Source of the DNA: Adiantum capillus-veneris
Taxonomy: Eukaryota; Streptophyta; Polypodiopsida; Polypodiales; Pteridaceae
NCBI GenBank assembly: GCA_014529385.2
Contig: CM043959.1
Coordinates: forward strand, 7,741,026-7,805,025
Reading direction: 5' to 3'
DNA length: 64,000 nucleotides
In this document: positions 42,425 through 52,554 of the stretch, one piece after another
Layout of the letters: each line of letters opens with the position of its first letter
How positions within the stretch are numbered: the stretch's first letter is position 1
Position numbers and translations under genes: made by a program
Notes under the pieces: model-generated
Told to the model about the DNA's origin: nothing
Database searches by the model: none
Seen by the model: the letters and a program-made list of their open reading frames with translations, nothing else

Positions 42425-44149
42425 CGTTCATGTCGTCCCCGAAATGACCTGATTGTCGATGGCGATGTGGTCTTTGCTTTCGTTTTGGCTTCATCTGTTG
42501 CACTACTTGTAACTTTGTCGAACCACAGCAAGAACTATGATCCATTAGAGCGGACGTCTATCATCGTAACCATTCATCTTTTAAGATCCTCTGATTACTT
42601 TTATGTCTGCTCTTCTTCATTGGTAACTTCTTTGTTCCTGTGCAATCATGTTGTTAGTGTTGTCTGTAGCTTTGTCATTGTAGGCCATTCTTCGACTCGC
42701 CATTGAGGAGAAGTATGCTATGATCTGAAATTGGTGCTCCAATTCATTTGTCAATTGATTTGAGTAGCATTTCCTTATTGTTGATGTAGAAGGAGTATGT
42801 ACAAGAGGATGGTGATAGGTGTCTTTAGATTAGGGTCTAAAACCTGGATGACGAAAGGGGAAAAACCCGGTGGGAAAAAAAATGCCTTTGGTAGACGCTG
42901 TTATTGGAGTTGAGCAGTTGAATGTGAAGTACATGTTCATGCAAGGTGTGTGCTTGGGTGAAACACGGAAAGAGTACCTGATGCAAGTGCCAATTATGGG
43001 ACACTCTATATGCATATGAGAAATTTGTCAACAAAAGCATGCAATGTGAAAGAGGATATGATGGGTGTTTCGAGGAATAAATGTAGCACATGTGACATCA
43101 AAAGATGTCTCAATAGCTTCCACCTTTCCAAGAAGGGTTTTCGATGTAGAAGTTTCTCCACTCGTATCTCACTGTGCTCAGTACGTGAGTGTCTTTTGGA
43201 CCTTCTCCTTCACTTCACCAGACTTAAGTACTTAGACTTCGACTCTTGTGCTCACCTATACCAGCATGAGCGACACAACGTAAATATGCTCAACTCTTCC
43301 AGCTTGAGCAGTACCTAGAATAGCTAAGACGCTTGAGCAGTACCTAGAATAGCTAAGACTCTTAGACCACAGAGAATATTACTTAAAGCTTTGGGACTAA
43401 CACCTCACTCAGTTTGTGGCTTAGCCACTCGATTTTGACTTTTATGATTTGTCGGTTGCATGTTGACACTGCTTTGTGACAAGTTCTTCGGCTGTTGTAG
43501 TGGCTGCTGAGACATACTTGGTGAAGTTTCATCGTTTTCCTGTACCTTCTTCTCTTTGTAGTGCTCAGGCCTCTCGTCAGTCTTTTCTTCATGTGGATTA
43601 TGGATTTTTTAATTTTTTCTTAATAATAACAAAGAAAATCTTAAAACAACTCAACAATAGAAAAATTATGCAAATAGAAATTTAAATGCTATGTACACTA
43701 TACACATGTCCCTAGGGGCTCATATATGGATTTTGTCCCCATACTCCTCTGTAACATTACTATGAGGGCATATTCTCTAAATTTCGTCAAAAAATTATCA
43801 CAATAAAACGCAAAAATTCAATGCATCTCACAAAACATTGCCCTCTAATAGTCATAATGTTAGGTCCGCATTCAGAATGCCTCCCTCCTTCCTATTTGGA
43901 GTCATCCTTTACGACAGGGTATCGCAAAGGGTATGTGTTGTGCTTGGGCAATTAAAAGTTGTGCCTATGCAGGCCTTGTAATGTAGCCCTATTATGCATA
44001 CACAGTCAATGCATGGAAAAGATTTATGTTGTGCAAGATGTGAGTATAAGCAATTTGCTTATTGGCATTTGTTGGCGAGGCTTCCTATTCTAAGCAATGT
44101 AATGGTCTTTGAAGCTCCTGTATCGTTGCTTGATTGAAGCGACTTGCTC
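42425..44149 (-). other. 3' non-coding region of gypsy C
   Basis: About 1.7 kb with no convincing ORF. It contains a two-copy tandem repeat of 29 bp (unit starts GCTTGAGCAGTACC at 43302 and 43331) and an AT-rich stretch at 43605-43690. In an autonomous gypsy, RT and integrase would be expected before here. Confidence 0.6.
43302..43359. repeat. 29-bp tandem duplication
   Basis: Two near-identical copies of a unit beginning GCTTGAGCAGTACCTAGAAT, back to back. Position is approximate by one or two bases. Confidence 0.85.
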
Positions 44150-45440
44150 TCTTCTAACAGTACTGTAATCGTAGGAAGAATTGTAAGAATTCAAGCGGCG
44201 ATGCACTGACAACAGTTTTGTTGTTCTTCTTTGGGACCCATTTCTTTGTGATTATTTGCTGTTTTGTTGCTGGCTCTCATTTGGGAACCCATACTTGCCC
44301 GTGCTTCGTTTGTGTTTGAAGAGACTTCTTTGGGATCCACCTTTTTGTTGTGTGAGTCAACAATGGTCTTTGCTTCAGCCCTTGTATTCTTGGTTGGTGA
44401 CGGGATTCAGGCTTTGAAAGTTGATACTGTGGTTGTTTTGGAATCCAAATGAATTCCTGACTTTTTTGTGCTTGAATCAACTTCTTTGGAGCCCAAACCT
44501 GACTTGTGAAAGCTTGCGACTTTGTGATATTCTTACCCGTTCGTGCACGCTTTCCTTGTTTTTGTTTTGGTGTTGGATCTTGTGATTTGTCATTAGAGAT
44601 CTTTGTCGTCTTGATCCATATCTGTTTTTGGCCGATCTGGCTTTTTGGTATCCAGATTTGTCGAGCTTTTTGGCTTTGACTTGTTGTCTTGTTCTTTTGA
44701 CCTGTCATGGTTGTTGCTGAAGGGGTTGGTGATAGTGATGGTCTGAGTTGATCATAGGGGATGTCGTAAGATTCATCACTATCGCTACTATCCTTCGCAA
44801 GGTTGACTTCTTGTACTTTCCCTTGATTTTTTGGCTGGTAGTGGAAAGTTACTGTCTGTTTGCTCGTGGGTGGCAGTTTCTTGGAGGACTTTTCTAGCCC
44901 ATTGATTAGAGCATTGTTAGCTCATTGCTCTGGTCGTATTCCTCCTAGCTGAGTCTTTGCATCCTTATTAGGAGCCATGTATGAGGATGCTTGTGGTGGC
45001 TGTGTCTTCACCGAGGACTTTGGAATCCACTTTTGATGCACTTTATTCATGTAGCGATGACATTGATTCCAGGGTCGTTGATCTTCTGGAAGCTCGAAGT
45101 GTTCTATAGAGTCATAGAACTCGTCGTCTTCTTCATCTTTTGATTCTCCACATTTCTTTGTTTCCTCCTTATTTTGAGAGCTTGTTGATGTCTGGTGCTC
45201 TTCGTTTTCCTGGATTGCACTCACTGCAAAATAAGGAACGACATCATAGCCATTTTCATCACAAAACTTTGTTGTGGGAGCATCCTCCACGGCGCACACG
45301 TCCAGAGTAGCCAGGATGTGTTCCCATCCAAAAGGCTCTAACTCTTCTTCAGGAAATGGTTCTGGGATATAGTCCATATCCTCTATAACGCGCTCTAGGA
45401 TACATTCCTCACGTTTCAAGCTACCACATTGTGAAGCTCC
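44150..45440 (-). pseudogene. Gypsy C C-terminal domain with W-x-P-K repeats
   Basis: This continues the protease frame after TGA 45441-45443. First comes an acidic part (EEELEPFGWEHILATLDV, EEDDEFYDSIEHFEL). Then a basic, Gln/Ser/Thr-rich part has about eight copies of (Q/K)xW(I/V)PK: HQKWIPK near 45030, RQIWIPK and KQIWIKT near 44650, SQVWAPK near 44500, FIWIPK near 44445, KRWIPK near 44335, GQVWVPK near 44285 and KKWVPK near 44240. TGA at 44922 and 44277 interrupt it without change of frame. It takes the place of RT in the polyprotein. I do not recognise the domain; W-V-P-K motifs occur in some copia gag proteins, but the function is not known to me. Confidence 0.6.
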
Positions 45441-46323
45441 TCACATCCACAATTCTTTAGGCTTACCTAACCAAGCTGGAAGTTCTAATCCTGCTACTGT
45501 GGCGGAATCAAACTCCTCGACTGGTGTTCTTGTCACATCCCTATAGCTATGGTCCCTTAAGTTTACCTTTGTTATGGTTTCCATATGTCTCAGGTATATA
45601 TGGTCATAACCCCAATCTTGGACCATTTTCAATTGTCGCATGAACGGTCTTCCCAGAATGATTTCATAGTTGTTCTTCTTGCCAAAGTCGACAACAGCAA
45701 AAGTGTGTTCATATTCAATGCCACAAGAAGTAACAAGTACTTTTTCTAGCAGTCCTAGGGGCTTTTCCTTGTGTCCGTCTGCAAGCTGCAGGGTCATTCG
45801 TGTGGATATCAAGGCAGGTTGTCCCCATTTTGTCCAAACCTCTTTGGTTGCAATGGCCACACCAGCTCCACTGTCAAGGATTGCCATGGTTTTTACATTA
45901 GTGAATTCCACAGGAAGGGTGGTGTTTCCATCTTCTCCCTCGTAATACTCGCCTACCTTGTTTAATGGCACTGGCCTAGTATTTAGTTGAGGCATTTCAA
46001 GCTCTTTGATGCCTTCCTCAATTCGAGTCATTGGGGTTTTTACACCAAATTTCTCTAGACATTTACCCACATTAGCCCACATGTTTGGTCTTATTCTGAG
46101 CAACTCGGCTAACATTATTGTACATGTGACTAGGGTAGATAGAATATCTACTAGCCCCTTTGAATCGATGGCCTTGTTGGGAGACAGTCTCTGTGATGGG
46201 ACTTCAACCACATCTGACTTGGTCTCGTACTCTCCCATGTAGGACAGTAGTGTTCGTAGCGAATGGGGTTGACTATCCATAGATTGTACAGATCCTTTCT
46301 CGCCCCAATACGATTGCACGTCT
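45441..46323 (-). pseudogene. Gypsy C protease region
   Basis: A retropepsin with AILDSGAGVAIATKEVW near 45890 and ILGRPFMRQLKMVQDWGYDH near 45650. It closely follows gypsy A (VLDGGAGVSMV, ILGRPFMREAKMVHDW). The active-site Asp is present. A perfect 43-bp tandem duplication (46281-46323 and 46324-46366) puts it out of frame with the preceding gag segment. Confidence 0.85.
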
Positions 46324-46366
46324 AGATTGTACAGATCCTTTCTCGCCCCAATACGATTGCACGTCT
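46281..46366. repeat. Perfect 43-bp tandem duplication
   Basis: The unit beginning AGATTGTACAGATCC occurs twice without change. 43 is not a multiple of three, so the second copy alone causes the frame change between gag and protease in gypsy C. Confidence 0.95.
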
Positions 46367-48198
46367 AGATTCATTTGAGATCCAGTCTCAAATTCCTCTA
46401 TTGGTGGTAGAAACACTCCTTGTTCATCACCAGTCTTGTCTACTCGTCTTCTTAGGTCATCGGCTTCATTGGCCTCTCTGACTTGTTTCCACAATTCGTC
46501 AAGACCATCTATCTCTTTACAATCCTCAGGTATAGCTTGGTGAAATCCCTCGGAAGAGTTATCCGTGGTATTCAGTACTATCTTTGGTTCTAATGCTAGA
46601 TCTTTGAGGTTTGGTCTGTGCTCATGACTAGAATCTGGCTCTTTTAGTTCCTGGTTTGGTGGGATTACTTGTGTAGGCATGACACGGATCACATCCTCAG
46701 GTTTTGCAACTGGTGGTTCTAGTAAAGCTTGGGCTGCTTGAATCATTTTTTGGCACATTTCAAACCTGTGCTTTTCTAGTTCCCAATAGGGATATGTCAT
46801 CCACCTTTGTTCTTGGGTTTGGTTGGTTTTGAGCCTCGCATCATAGGCTTTCAAGACGGCATCTAATGTCTCATTAACCTTCTCTGCCAACACAGATCCT
46901 CCTGAACTAGCACTTCTCGGTTTCTCATCCGTGGATGGTTCTTCTAGAGGTTTAACCATCTGTGTAAGAGAAGGTGCCTCCTTTTCCTCATGTTGTTTTA
47001 TCTTCTCCTCAGCTTCGGTAAGCTTCTCAACTAGGGATTTTTGCTCTCGTTCCCTGCGTGCTTTCATCCTAGTCTTTCTAGCTTTCCAACTATTTCGTTT
47101 GCTCTTGGTTTTCTGACTAGGTGCGTCTGTCTTTGGTCCATCATCTGTCTTTGGACTCGTGTCACTTTCCGTGTTATTTGTCTTTGGATTCTCATCAGCT
47201 TTCTTTTGAGCTTGTGCTCTCGTAACTACTTGAATCGGTACAACATTTTCATTTTCTGAGCTACTAGGGAGCTGAACAATCCCTGATACATTTGTCGTGA
47301 TTTTCCTAATTTGGTTTGGTTTTTTCGGGCAATCGTGGATCAAGTGAGTGATGCCACACTCAAGACAATAGGGATTTACTTCAGTGATCTCCGTCTGAGG
47401 ACATTGTTTGACCAAGTGGTTGTCACGACTTTTGAGACAATTTGTCTCTGGTTGAGGAGATTCTTTTAGCATTTCCTCTTGGCTATAAGCAAGCTTTGAC
47501 CTAGATAAGCCACTATTTGCAATGAATTGCAATGTCCTTTCGTCCATTTCATACCTTCTTTCTTTTGACTGAAACCCAGGAGGTGGAGGTTGTACCGGCC
47601 TCACCACTCCATGTGTTTCTCTCACATTTTGTTTCTCCGAAGGGTAGTACCTACCTTGGTTGCTATACCACATTGTAGCTGGTACTGGCATTGGTTTATT
47701 TGATGCTTCCATCATTGGCATGTATCTCATGTCTACCTGCATTCTAGCACCTGGCAGCGGAGGTTGTTGTCCTAAGACAAGCTGTGGCCTTAAAACTCCT
47801 ACTGGTCCTGGCGCATTCCCCGTAATGTATCTAGGTGGAGTAGGTGCTTCTGGAACAGGTTGTACATACCTCTCCCTAGCATTTTCCATGTAATAGCACT
47901 CTTCCCTTGTATGGTTCGTCCATTTTCTCTCAATTTCACACCACTTCGGCTCTCCCGAATCAGACCTTACAAGAGGAATCAACCTCTTGACCAAGTCGTC
48001 GATAAGCTTTTCTTGATCAATAGGTGCCGTTGACTTGGCAATGGACTCACTTATCTGTGAAACACTGTGCTGAGAGGATGTGTCATCTCCTTGACTCTCT
48101 AAGTCCTTTTCTTTGTATGCCTCATAGTTATCCACTAGATAAAGAGCTTCTTTGATCAACTCGTTTAGCGTCATCCTCCTTGGCATATGCAGATCCTT
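46367..48198 (-). pseudogene. Gypsy C gag, nucleocapsid part
   Basis: It follows TAG 48199 in the same frame (MPRRMTLNELIKEALYLVDN). Knuckle-like motifs: WCEIERKWTNHTREECYYM near 47920, NCLKSRDNHLVKQC near 47430 with Ser for the second Cys, and CLECGITHLIHDC near 47360 with CX2CX3HX4C spacing as in gypsy A. Two basic stretches (KTKSKRNSWKARKTRMKARR) and acidic linkers follow. It would bind the element RNA. Confidence 0.8.
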
Positions 48199-49131
48199 CT
48201 AAAGGCCCGCATGTCTCATTCCCTGGATAAAGATCAGCATCAGTCGTGCTTGTGTAGGTAATTTCGCTCTCGGACAGAGCTTAACATATCTCTTGAGTCG
48301 TAATGATGCTTTGCGTACTGATTCATTCTCTTTCTGTTTGAATCTATGGATTTGCGAGATCGTGTTGTGAGCAATGCCTTTTGGCGAGAATTCTTCAATA
48401 AACTCCTCAAACAGCTCATCTAGGGTCTCAAAATCCCATTTTTCCACCGAGTCGAACCATGTAGCTGCATCATCTTCTAGAGTCAATCCAAATCCCGCAA
48501 ACTGTGTCGCAAAATCTGAAACTTCCTCTGCTCTAATCACTCTTCTAAAAGCCGCTACGTGATCTCTTGGATCTTTATCTCCGGAGTATTTTCTGTTTAC
48601 CCATTTCTGGACTTGGGATGGTCTAACTCGTCGATTGTCTACAAGTCTAACCAGAGACTCTCCCAATCCTTCTCTCGTTATCGCTCTTGAAGGGAATCCT
48701 AGTGGCTCTCTTCTTGGAATTCCTATAGGAATTCTCGTGCTTGGTGGAGGCATTTGTGGTCCTTCATTGACCAAATATCCACCTCTTTCTAGTACAGTCT
48801 GTGGATTTGTGCTTTCTACAACTCTGTATTCTCGTCCATACTTGTCGACAACTATAGATCTCCATTGACTGTCGACTCCGTATGTGTAGACATATAAGAG
48901 CTTGTAATCCGTTATCTCTTCTAGGTATGGATCTAAGCACCTATAAAGATTGACCTCATTGTAGTCAATGTATCTATATAGTCCTTCACTCTCATGACCA
49001 ATCATCCAAACTCTCTCAACACAATGGATCTTTATCAATTGCAAGTTTGGAAGATCCATTGTGGGAGGATATTCCTCTATCGTCGGGATCTCCAAGCTTG
49101 TGTAAGCTGCGTTTGAATCTAGGGTAGACAT
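48199..49131 (-). pseudogene. Gypsy C gag, capsid part
   Basis: The ATG at 49131 gives MSTLDSNAAYTSLEIPTIEE. The gag core has RPSQVQKWVNRKYSGDKDP, FAGFGLTLEDDAATWFDSVE, FSPKGIAHNTISQIHRFKQ and RLMLIFIQGMRHAGL. It ends at TAG 48199-48201. The decayed relative at 16109-16156 has a Gln codon there, so the stop is a CAG-to-TAG change. Confidence 0.88.
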
Positions 49132-49586
49132 GATTTCTGGTCTTAAGAGCTTTTGCTTGGTTCAAGTAGACTTAGTCCATTGTGTTTAAGTGCTTTGGTT
49201 AAGGAAAAGTCGAAACTATGTCCAAAACCTCAACCGTTTTGTCACAATTCTTCCAAATTGTCACTTTTAGACACCCCTGACTTGCGGATGAATTTTGAGG
49301 CCTTAAATGATGTTTTTTTCAAAGTTGAACTAAACGGTTGCCGTTGGCATGCATTTATTTCAAGTTTTGCTCCTAGATTTGCAGAGCCGCTCTCAGTCTA
49401 CGTTTTGATATAAAAACTTTTCCGATCCGATACCGTTTGTGAAAGTTATGGCCAAAACAGTGAAATGCAGTTTAGACTGGTCAAAATGAGTTCAAATTCA
49501 ATTTTAAAAGAAGATTTGCGATCTCTGTGACACTGTGAACACTTCTATATGGTCAAAAGTACAGTTGGACCCTAAAACTAGCCTAA

Positions 49587-49610
49587 AGACATCCTACGCG
49601 TAGGATGTCT
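49587..49610. repeat. Palindrome Q1, perfect 24 bp
   Basis: AGACATCCTACG followed by its exact reverse complement. Confidence 0.97.
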
Positions 49611-49710
49611 ATATGCTCAGAATTTAACAAAATTTGGTCTAGAGACTCCCCTTAAGTCCAACAACACAATGGTATGCTCATAATTTCATTTGGATTTAAA
49701 AATGGCCTTG

Positions 49711-49734
49711 AGACATCCTACGCGTAGGATGTCT
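49711..49734. repeat. Palindrome Q2, perfect 24 bp
   Basis: Same arms as Q1, 124 bp further on. Confidence 0.97.
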
Positions 49735-49835
49735 TTTTGCTCAGAATGACTTGAAATTTTCACCCCAGCTTCTCCTTGATGTGCTGATCACAGTGGTGTG
49801 CTCATAGGTTGGTTTGGAGTCCTAAATCAAGCTGG

Positions 49836-49859
49836 AGACATACTACGCGTAGTATGTCT
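49836..49859. repeat. Palindrome Q3, perfect, changed arms
   Basis: AGACATACTACG followed by its exact reverse complement. A C-to-A change in the left arm is matched by G-to-T in the right arm. Confidence 0.97.
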
Positions 49860-50119
49860 TTTTGCTCTGTTTCAGCTCAAACTTGCACTGTAGCTTCCCC
49901 TTGATGTGCTAAACTCACAACTATTTTTACTTTTTGATTCTGACACCTATGGGTTGGTCAAATGATCAAGAATCTGTTCCAAAAGCCTGATGTCTGTTCT
50001 GATGAATTCCTAAGTCAAATCAACTCCAATTTGGACCAAAATTGACTAGGAGGCTTGCCTAAGGCTATACAACACCCTGCTATGTCCACAGTTTGAATTT
50101 GGCCTCTAAATCATGCCTT

Positions 50120-50143
50120 AGATATCCTACGCGTAGGATGTTT
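50120..50143. repeat. Palindrome Q4, outer arms decayed
   Basis: AGATATCCTACG then CGTAGGATGTTT. The inner 14 bp and more are perfect; an outer pair is mismatched. Confidence 0.9.
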
Positions 50144-50244
50144 AACTGCTCAGAATTGTCCCAAATTTGAACCACAGACTCTCCTTAAGGTGCTAATCAC
50201 TGTGGTATGCTCAGAATTAAGTTTGGAGTGCAAAATCACACATA

Positions 50245-50268
50245 TGACATCCTACGCGTAGGATGTCT
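50245..50268. repeat. Palindrome Q5
   Basis: TGACATCCTACG then CGTAGGATGTCT; 22 bp perfect, the outermost pair lost. Confidence 0.95.
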
Positions 50269-50477
50269 TTTTGGCCGGTTTGACCCCAGACTTGACCCAA
50301 AGCTTCCCCTTGATGTCAGTAACCCAGTGCTATGCTTAGATTTTAATTTGGATGTCAAAAGACCCCAAAACTAGCTGTTCTTGCCTTTTTCAATCAAAAA
50401 TGCTAAAGTCAGCTTAAAACCCAATTTTCTCACCCAAATGAGATGAAAACTCTCTCAGACACTCAATATATCATGCA

Positions 50478-51213
50478 ATATAAGGTACCTAGGTCATTTT
50501 GTAAAAAAAGACTTTTATCATAATCAAAACTTAGCGTTGCCGTCTACTGTGTGTGAGAGAGAAAGAGAGTGAGCGTGAGCTTCATCCTCTTGCTACGCCC
50601 GGCTTGCTCAACATATTGGAGATCCGACTGCACCATTGCTTTAGGCTCGAGGAGAGCTACGCGACAACGCCAAGCATTCCATGCAAGAAGAAGCGCACAT
50701 GCCGACGCATCTACGAGCTATTTGTGGCCGTAAGTGTATCAAACGATGTCTGTTTTCTACGTGCTAGTAGTCTATAGAATCGTGGCGACATAAGCTACGC
50801 ATAGGTACTCATAAATTTCAGTTTCGGGCACTTTCAAAATTTGGTTCTGTCATCCCATGCGTTTTCCGCAGATGGGTTTAGAGTGAGGGTTTTAGGTGTA
50901 GAAGCTTAGGGACAGGTGTATCCTAGTGAGGGGATGGTGTTCCTTAAGTTTCGTACGAATCTGGCATGATTAGGTGAGTTACCTTCCGTATGTGTGTATG
51001 TGGCTAGGTGGTGTAGTTGAGAGCAGTGAGGTTCTTGATTGTGGTTTAGTTGGCCTTCCAGAGTGTTGTATGTGTAGGATGGTCTCAGCCTGACAAGCTT
51101 AAGAGATTTCCTCCGTGTGCCTATCGTGTCATCTGTGTCCTCGATTGACATTATGTTGATCTAGGTAGTGTTTGCATGCACTTCATGGGTGTGTGAGTCT
51201 CTCCCGTCCAACA
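50478..51213 (+). repeat. 5' LTR of gypsy C, inverted larger part
   Basis: It matches 41454-42189 in the opposite orientation with a few differences. It ends GTCCAACA directly before the PBS. Confidence 0.9.
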
Positions 51214-51214
51214 T

Positions 51215-51232
51215 TGGCGCCGCTGCCGGGGA
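51215..51232 (+). other. Primer-binding site of gypsy C (inverted)
   Basis: TGGCGCCGCTGCCGGGGA, one base after the LTR. It resembles the complement of the plant tRNA-Asp 3' end as I recall it, with one difference. It lies in the inverted segment, hence plus strand. Confidence 0.85.
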
Positions 51233-51756
51233 CACAAGGACCTAAGTAGGTTTCCTACTAACACTCGTGTGATGGTTGCTTGATTTAGTTTCGGCTAAAG
51301 AAAGCGTTTTTCTTAAGTGGATCCGGAAGAGGATATTCCGCGATCAAGTGGATAGCCAGGAAGCGTGTGTCTTGCCGAGGGTCTGCGACTAGATAGGTTT
51401 AGTTAGGATCTGTGGATTAGAGTAGTTGTTGGTGGTCGAGTGATTTGTGAGGTGATAAAAGCGTTTACTAGTCCGTGTGTGGCAGTGAAGCGTTTTTCTA
51501 CTCATATATGCAAAACCCCATATGATTTGTAGGAGTAGCTTTAGGTAAGTGATCCGATTCTGATCTAGAGCTATTCATCACTGAATTATTTGCTAAAGTG
51601 CTTGATTGCATTTGAAATCATGGAAAAGTGTGCTTTTGAGGGTAAAAATGCATTAAACAAGCTTTTGTGGACATTTTTGTATGACTGACTGATGATGTGC
51701 ATATAAAAGAGCATTTGCAAGGGTTCTGTGAAGAAAACTTGCAATTCTGTAAATAT

Positions 51757-51780
51757 AGACATCCTACGCGTAGGATGTCT
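51757..51780. repeat. Palindrome Q6, perfect 24 bp
   Basis: Same arms as Q1. The match extends one base (T...A is replaced by T...C), so the perfect part is 24 bp. Confidence 0.97.
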
Positions 51781-52046
51781 CAAGGGGGTTCTGGAGACCA
51801 AATTTGAAAATTTTGACTGCACCAGTGGGTTCAGAGGGTAGGTTTTACCCTAGTAACATATTGACTTGGGTGTTTTTCCCTATTTTTGTTGACCAAAAGC
51901 CAAAAGGCGGAGTCAAAAAACGTAAAATTTCAGAAAAGGCTTCAATTGAGTGATTTTTACATGTTTTTGCAATTGTGAAGCATACTTGCACTTGCTGAGA
52001 GCATAAGGAAGCATCAGGGACACTTTAGTCTCAAAAAATCAGCAGT

Positions 52047-52070
52047 AGACATCCTACGCGTAGGATGTCT
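52047..52070. repeat. Palindrome Q7, perfect 24 bp
   Basis: Same arms as Q1, flanked by T and A so that 26 bp are symmetrical. It is 290 bp from Q6. Confidence 0.97.
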
Positions 52071-52280
52071 ATAGGGTGATCTGGGCACTTTTTTGAAAAT
52101 CTGAGGTTACCAGTGTGTTTAGAAGGTAGGTTTTACCCTATTTTCACATGGAAAGTGGAAATTTGACCTTATCTTGACATGATAAGACCAAAAGACAAAA
52201 AATTGCCAGACATCCTACCCAAATTGTGCCAAGGCAATATTCCAAGACCAAAACCATAGGATGGCTACAGGAGCATGATT

Positions 52281-52502
52281 ACTAAGGCTACCTTAGGTTT
52301 AACCAAAAATGGGGTTGAAAGGGTCAAATGCCTTTGTATTTACAATCTGGAAGTGCCATTGCACCCCGGCTCCTGAAACTAGAATAACTACTCATTACAA
52401 ATGACGTTTATATCCATAATCCGCAGCATTTCATAACTCGCAAAAGATAAGACTTTGGTACGAAATTTGAGTTATGTAGTGTTGTTGACCCAGCGGTCAA
52501 CA
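52281..52502 (-). repeat. 5' LTR of gypsy C, uninverted end
   Basis: 222 bp matching 42190-42411 in the same orientation; on minus it begins TGTTGACCGCTGGG. With 50478-51213 it makes up a full 958-bp LTR. Confidence 0.9.
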
Positions 52503-52554
52503 CGCGGTGTTGAAAATGCGCTCAACATAGTTTGCCACACCCTAGCGTGCTAGA

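Larger units (their letters stand above)
49132..50477 (-). other. Gypsy C leader, gag-proximal part
   Basis: Non-coding leader with five palindromes (49587, 49711, 49836, 50120, 50245). Spacings are 124, 125, 284 and 125 bp. Between them a degenerate unit recurs with TGCTCAGAATT, CTTCCCCTTGATGTGCT and TTTGGA. The other part of the leader is in the inverted segment 51214-52280. Confidence 0.8.
50478..52280. other. 1803-bp inverted segment of gypsy C
   Basis: The segment holds 736 bp of the 5' LTR (50478-51213), the PBS and about 1.07 kb of leader, all on the plus strand while the rest of gypsy C is on minus. Turned around, its left end joins 52281 to give the sequence CTTATATACTAAGG found intact in the 3' LTR at 42184. 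Both breakpoints lie near ATCATGC/GCATGAT. One breakpoint falls in the presumed TATA box of the 5' LTR. Confidence 0.85.
51233..52280 (+). other. Gypsy C leader, PBS-proximal part (inverted)
   Basis: Non-coding. It holds palindromes at 51757 and 52047 and a possible broken one: AGACATCCTAC at about 52207 and ATAGGATGGCT at about 52256, with some 40 bp between the half-sites. Confidence 0.75.
41454..52502 (-). mobile_element. Gypsy C, non-autonomous, with internal inversion
   Basis: An 11-kb minus-strand element. 3' LTR 41454-42411 (958 bp), a polypurine tract next to it, a long 3' region, a gag-protease frame with an extra C-terminal repeat domain, and a leader with palindromes. No RT, RNase H or integrase motif was found anywhere between the LTRs. 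The 5' LTR is in two pieces, 52281-52502 (minus) and 50478-51213 (plus), which together make 958 bp. This is explained by inversion of 50478-52280. Flanks CGGGG (41449-41453) and CGCGG (52503-52507) are probably a 5-bp duplication with one change. Its host is the 3' LTR of gypsy D. Confidence 0.85.

Noticed and set aside
42880-43010. Plus-strand frame with VEQLNVKYMFMQGVCLGE, faintly like a copia RT block
   Set aside because: Only one motif is suggestive and nothing downstream matches RT, so it is too weak to call.
30793-52070. Regularly spaced short repeats as a CRISPR array
   Set aside because: The repeats are perfect palindromes 125-290 bp apart in plant retroelement DNA, and no Cas genes are present.
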